A DNA stretch of 64,000 bases from the NCBI GenBank assembly GCA_013112635.1, contig JABFGF010000002.1:682001-746000 (forward strand), in the 5' to 3' direction. Shown here piece by piece: positions 62,850 through 64,000 of the stretch (position 1 is its first letter; each line of letters begins with the position of its first letter). The notes beneath the pieces are model-generated. The model did not search any database, was not told the DNA's origin, and saw nothing but the letters and a program-made list of their open reading frames with translations. The stretch comes from Calditrichota bacterium (GTDB lineage: Bacteria > Calditrichota > Calditrichia > Calditrichales > J004). The translations under genes and the position numbers were made by a program.

Positions 62850-64000
62850 ATGAAAAATATATTTCGTATAGCACGCTGGGAGTTTTTATCCCGTGTAAAA
62901 TCGCGCTCCTTCTTTTTTAATACATTTATATCTCCGCTGCTTTTTACAGCGATTTTTATCCTGCCAATCTATTTTTATAACTACCAACCGGAAGTCTCGG
63001 TAAAACTAATCGGTGTAATAGATTTGAGCGAAGGCCGGACCATGGGAGCCGAATTATCCAAGGAATTGAACCGTCAATCGCGCATGGAAAACAAGCTTTC
63101 AGAATATCAGGTTTATAATATTTCTGTAAAAAACTCAAAACCATACCAAATAATGGTTGAGGACTTTAGTGATATTAAAAACCAACTTGATTCGCTTTCT
63201 TCGCTGCATAATCAAATAAAAGTAGAACGAACCGGCTACTATAAAAATCGCGGTACACCAAACCGCCAATTTGCGCTGGATAAATCCTATGAAAGGTTGC
63301 GCGAGGTTCGCGAAGAGAAAGAATTGATTGAGATTGAAATGTACCGTTTTCAGACAGCGCTGGACAGTATGTATGAAAAAGTTGCTCGTATTTCTGCCGA
63401 CTCGATGATCATTTCAAACCTTTTAAATTCATACATGGTTTTTCCGGGAAATTTTGCAAAAACAGGTTTTACAGAATATCACTCCAAAAACCCGGGCGAT
63501 CTTCTCGATACGGACCGGCTTGAAAAAGTGATGCAAAATATTACCATCCGCAAAAGGATGATTGAAGCAAAAATTGAGCGCAATGAAATGCGGGATTTGT
63601 TGCGGCCAATCCATATGGAAAAATATAAAGTCAGCACCGAGGATCAGGAAGAGTGGAATATTTATGCTCAGTTTTATGGTCCTTTGATTGGTGTCTTTCT
63701 ACTTTTTATGGCCATTTTTACATCCGGCGGATATTTGTTTAGCGGTGTTTTGTTGGAAAAATCCAATCGTGTAATTGAGGTTTTACTATCCTATGCAACA
63801 AGCAACCAGATTATGGGCGGAAAAATTTTGGGTCTCGGTTCGCTGGGCTTGGTGCAAATACTAATTTGGTTTTTAATTACCGGCCTTTTTGTTTCTACCG
63901 GATTTGTTTCATCGTCGGGTTTGAGCTATTTAAACATGGAAAATGGGTTTTATTTTCTGCTTTATTTTTCATTGGGGTTTTTGTTTTACGGTGCTATTTT
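62850..64000 (+). CDS. ABC-2 type permease (NatB-like), C-terminus beyond window
   Basis: The reading frame stays open to the window edge (383 residues). An N-terminal membrane span (about 27-46, FISPLLFTAIFILPIYFYN) is followed by a large extracytoplasmic region (about 50-275) with a coiled-coil stretch (YERLREVREEKELIEIEMYRFQ). More spans begin near 279 (LIGVFLLFMAIFTSGGYLF) and include VIEVLLSYATSNQIMGGKILGLGSLGL, the ABC-2 family motif. It starts 1 bp after the ATPase stop. It is the membrane half of the exporter. Confidence 0.93.
   Translation, partial: MKNIFRIARWEFLSRVKSRSFFFNTFISPLLFTAIFILPIYFYNYQPEVSVKLIGVIDLSEGRTMGAELSKELNRQSRMENKLSEYQVYNISVKNSKPYQIMVEDFSDIKNQLDSLSSLHNQIKVERTGYYKNRGTPNRQFALDKSYERLREVREEKELIEIEMYRFQTALDSMYEKVARISADSMIISNLLNSYMVFPGNFAKTGFTEYHSKNPGDLLDTDRLEKVMQNITIRKRMIEAKIERNEMRDLLRPIHMEKYKVSTEDQEEWNIYAQFYGPLIGVFLLFMAIFTSGGYLFSGVLLEKSNRVIEVLLSYATSNQIMGGKILGLGSLGLVQILIWFLITGLFVSTGFVSSSGLSYLNMENGFYFLLYFSLGFLFYGAI

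Overview
The window is an AT-rich chromosomal segment from a Gram-negative bacterium, most likely of the FCB superphylum. It resembles Calditrichota, Ignavibacteriota or Marinimicrobia more than a typical Bacteroidetes, although no rRNA is present to settle this. The indications are a FlgD-like C-terminal sorting domain with an NPFNP motif on a secreted redoxin, DUF5916-, DUF6029- and TonB-receptor-type outer-membrane proteins, many lipoproteins with short Cys lipoboxes, a dimeric-type glycyl-tRNA synthetase, and several large PAS/HisKA/REC hybrid kinases. Coding density is high. No gene-free stretch exceeds about 220 bases, and I see no rRNA operon, CRISPR array or intact insertion sequence.

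Layout. 1-7 kb: an FG-GAP propeller protein cut by the window edge, a CDGSH iron-sulfur protein, a response-regulator phosphatase with a STAS partner, and a DUF5916 outer-membrane protein. 7-12 kb: recO, glycyl-tRNA synthetase, then a polytopic membrane protein next to a soluble PAS-kinase-receiver hybrid. 12-15.5 kb: a DegT-type aminotransferase and two sister lipoproteins that share an N-terminal module but carry different C-terminal domains. 15.5-23.3 kb: a tightly overlapping minus-strand glycan operon. In transcription order it encodes a wHTH/nucleotidyltransferase-fold regulator, a GT4 glycosyltransferase, a polysaccharide deacetylase, a Wzx-like flippase, an asparagine-synthase-like enzyme, a sulfotransferase and a FemAB/GNAT transferase. 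A perfect palindrome lies six bases before its first start codon.

23.3-28 kb: a minus-strand operon of phosphohexomutase, EutN/CcmL microcompartment vertex protein, DeoC, pyrimidine-nucleoside phosphorylase and RsgA. The three enzymes form a plausible route from nucleosides to acetaldehyde and glyceraldehyde-3-phosphate, and the vertex protein links the route to a bacterial microcompartment. 28-32 kb: three exported thioredoxin-fold proteins around a DUF6029-like beta-barrel. 32-42.5 kb: a CoA-disulfide-reductase-like enzyme and an RDD / CpcT / DUF58 / MoxR / DUF4350 / DUF4129 / two membrane paralogues / SpoIIM cluster. 42.5-51 kb: fumarase, two large hybrid kinases and tRNA-Leu(CAG). 51-59.5 kb: a nuclease-XPD helicase fusion, a truncated nucleotidyltransferase with an overlapping partner gene, a TorD-like chaperone, lipoproteins, a TonB receptor and a DAO-type flavoenzyme. 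59.5-61.7 kb: a visibly more AT-rich two-gene unit, a two-domain dCTP deaminase and a GNAT-ASCH fusion, that looks laterally acquired. 61.9-64 kb: an ABC exporter pair running off the window.

The strongest leads are the microcompartment vertex protein in the deoxynucleoside operon, the dCTP-deaminase/GNAT-ASCH pair, the glycan operon with its palindromic operator candidate, the redoxin/barrel cluster, and a mobile-type palindromic repeat that has become part of the coding sequence of a TonB receptor signal region.
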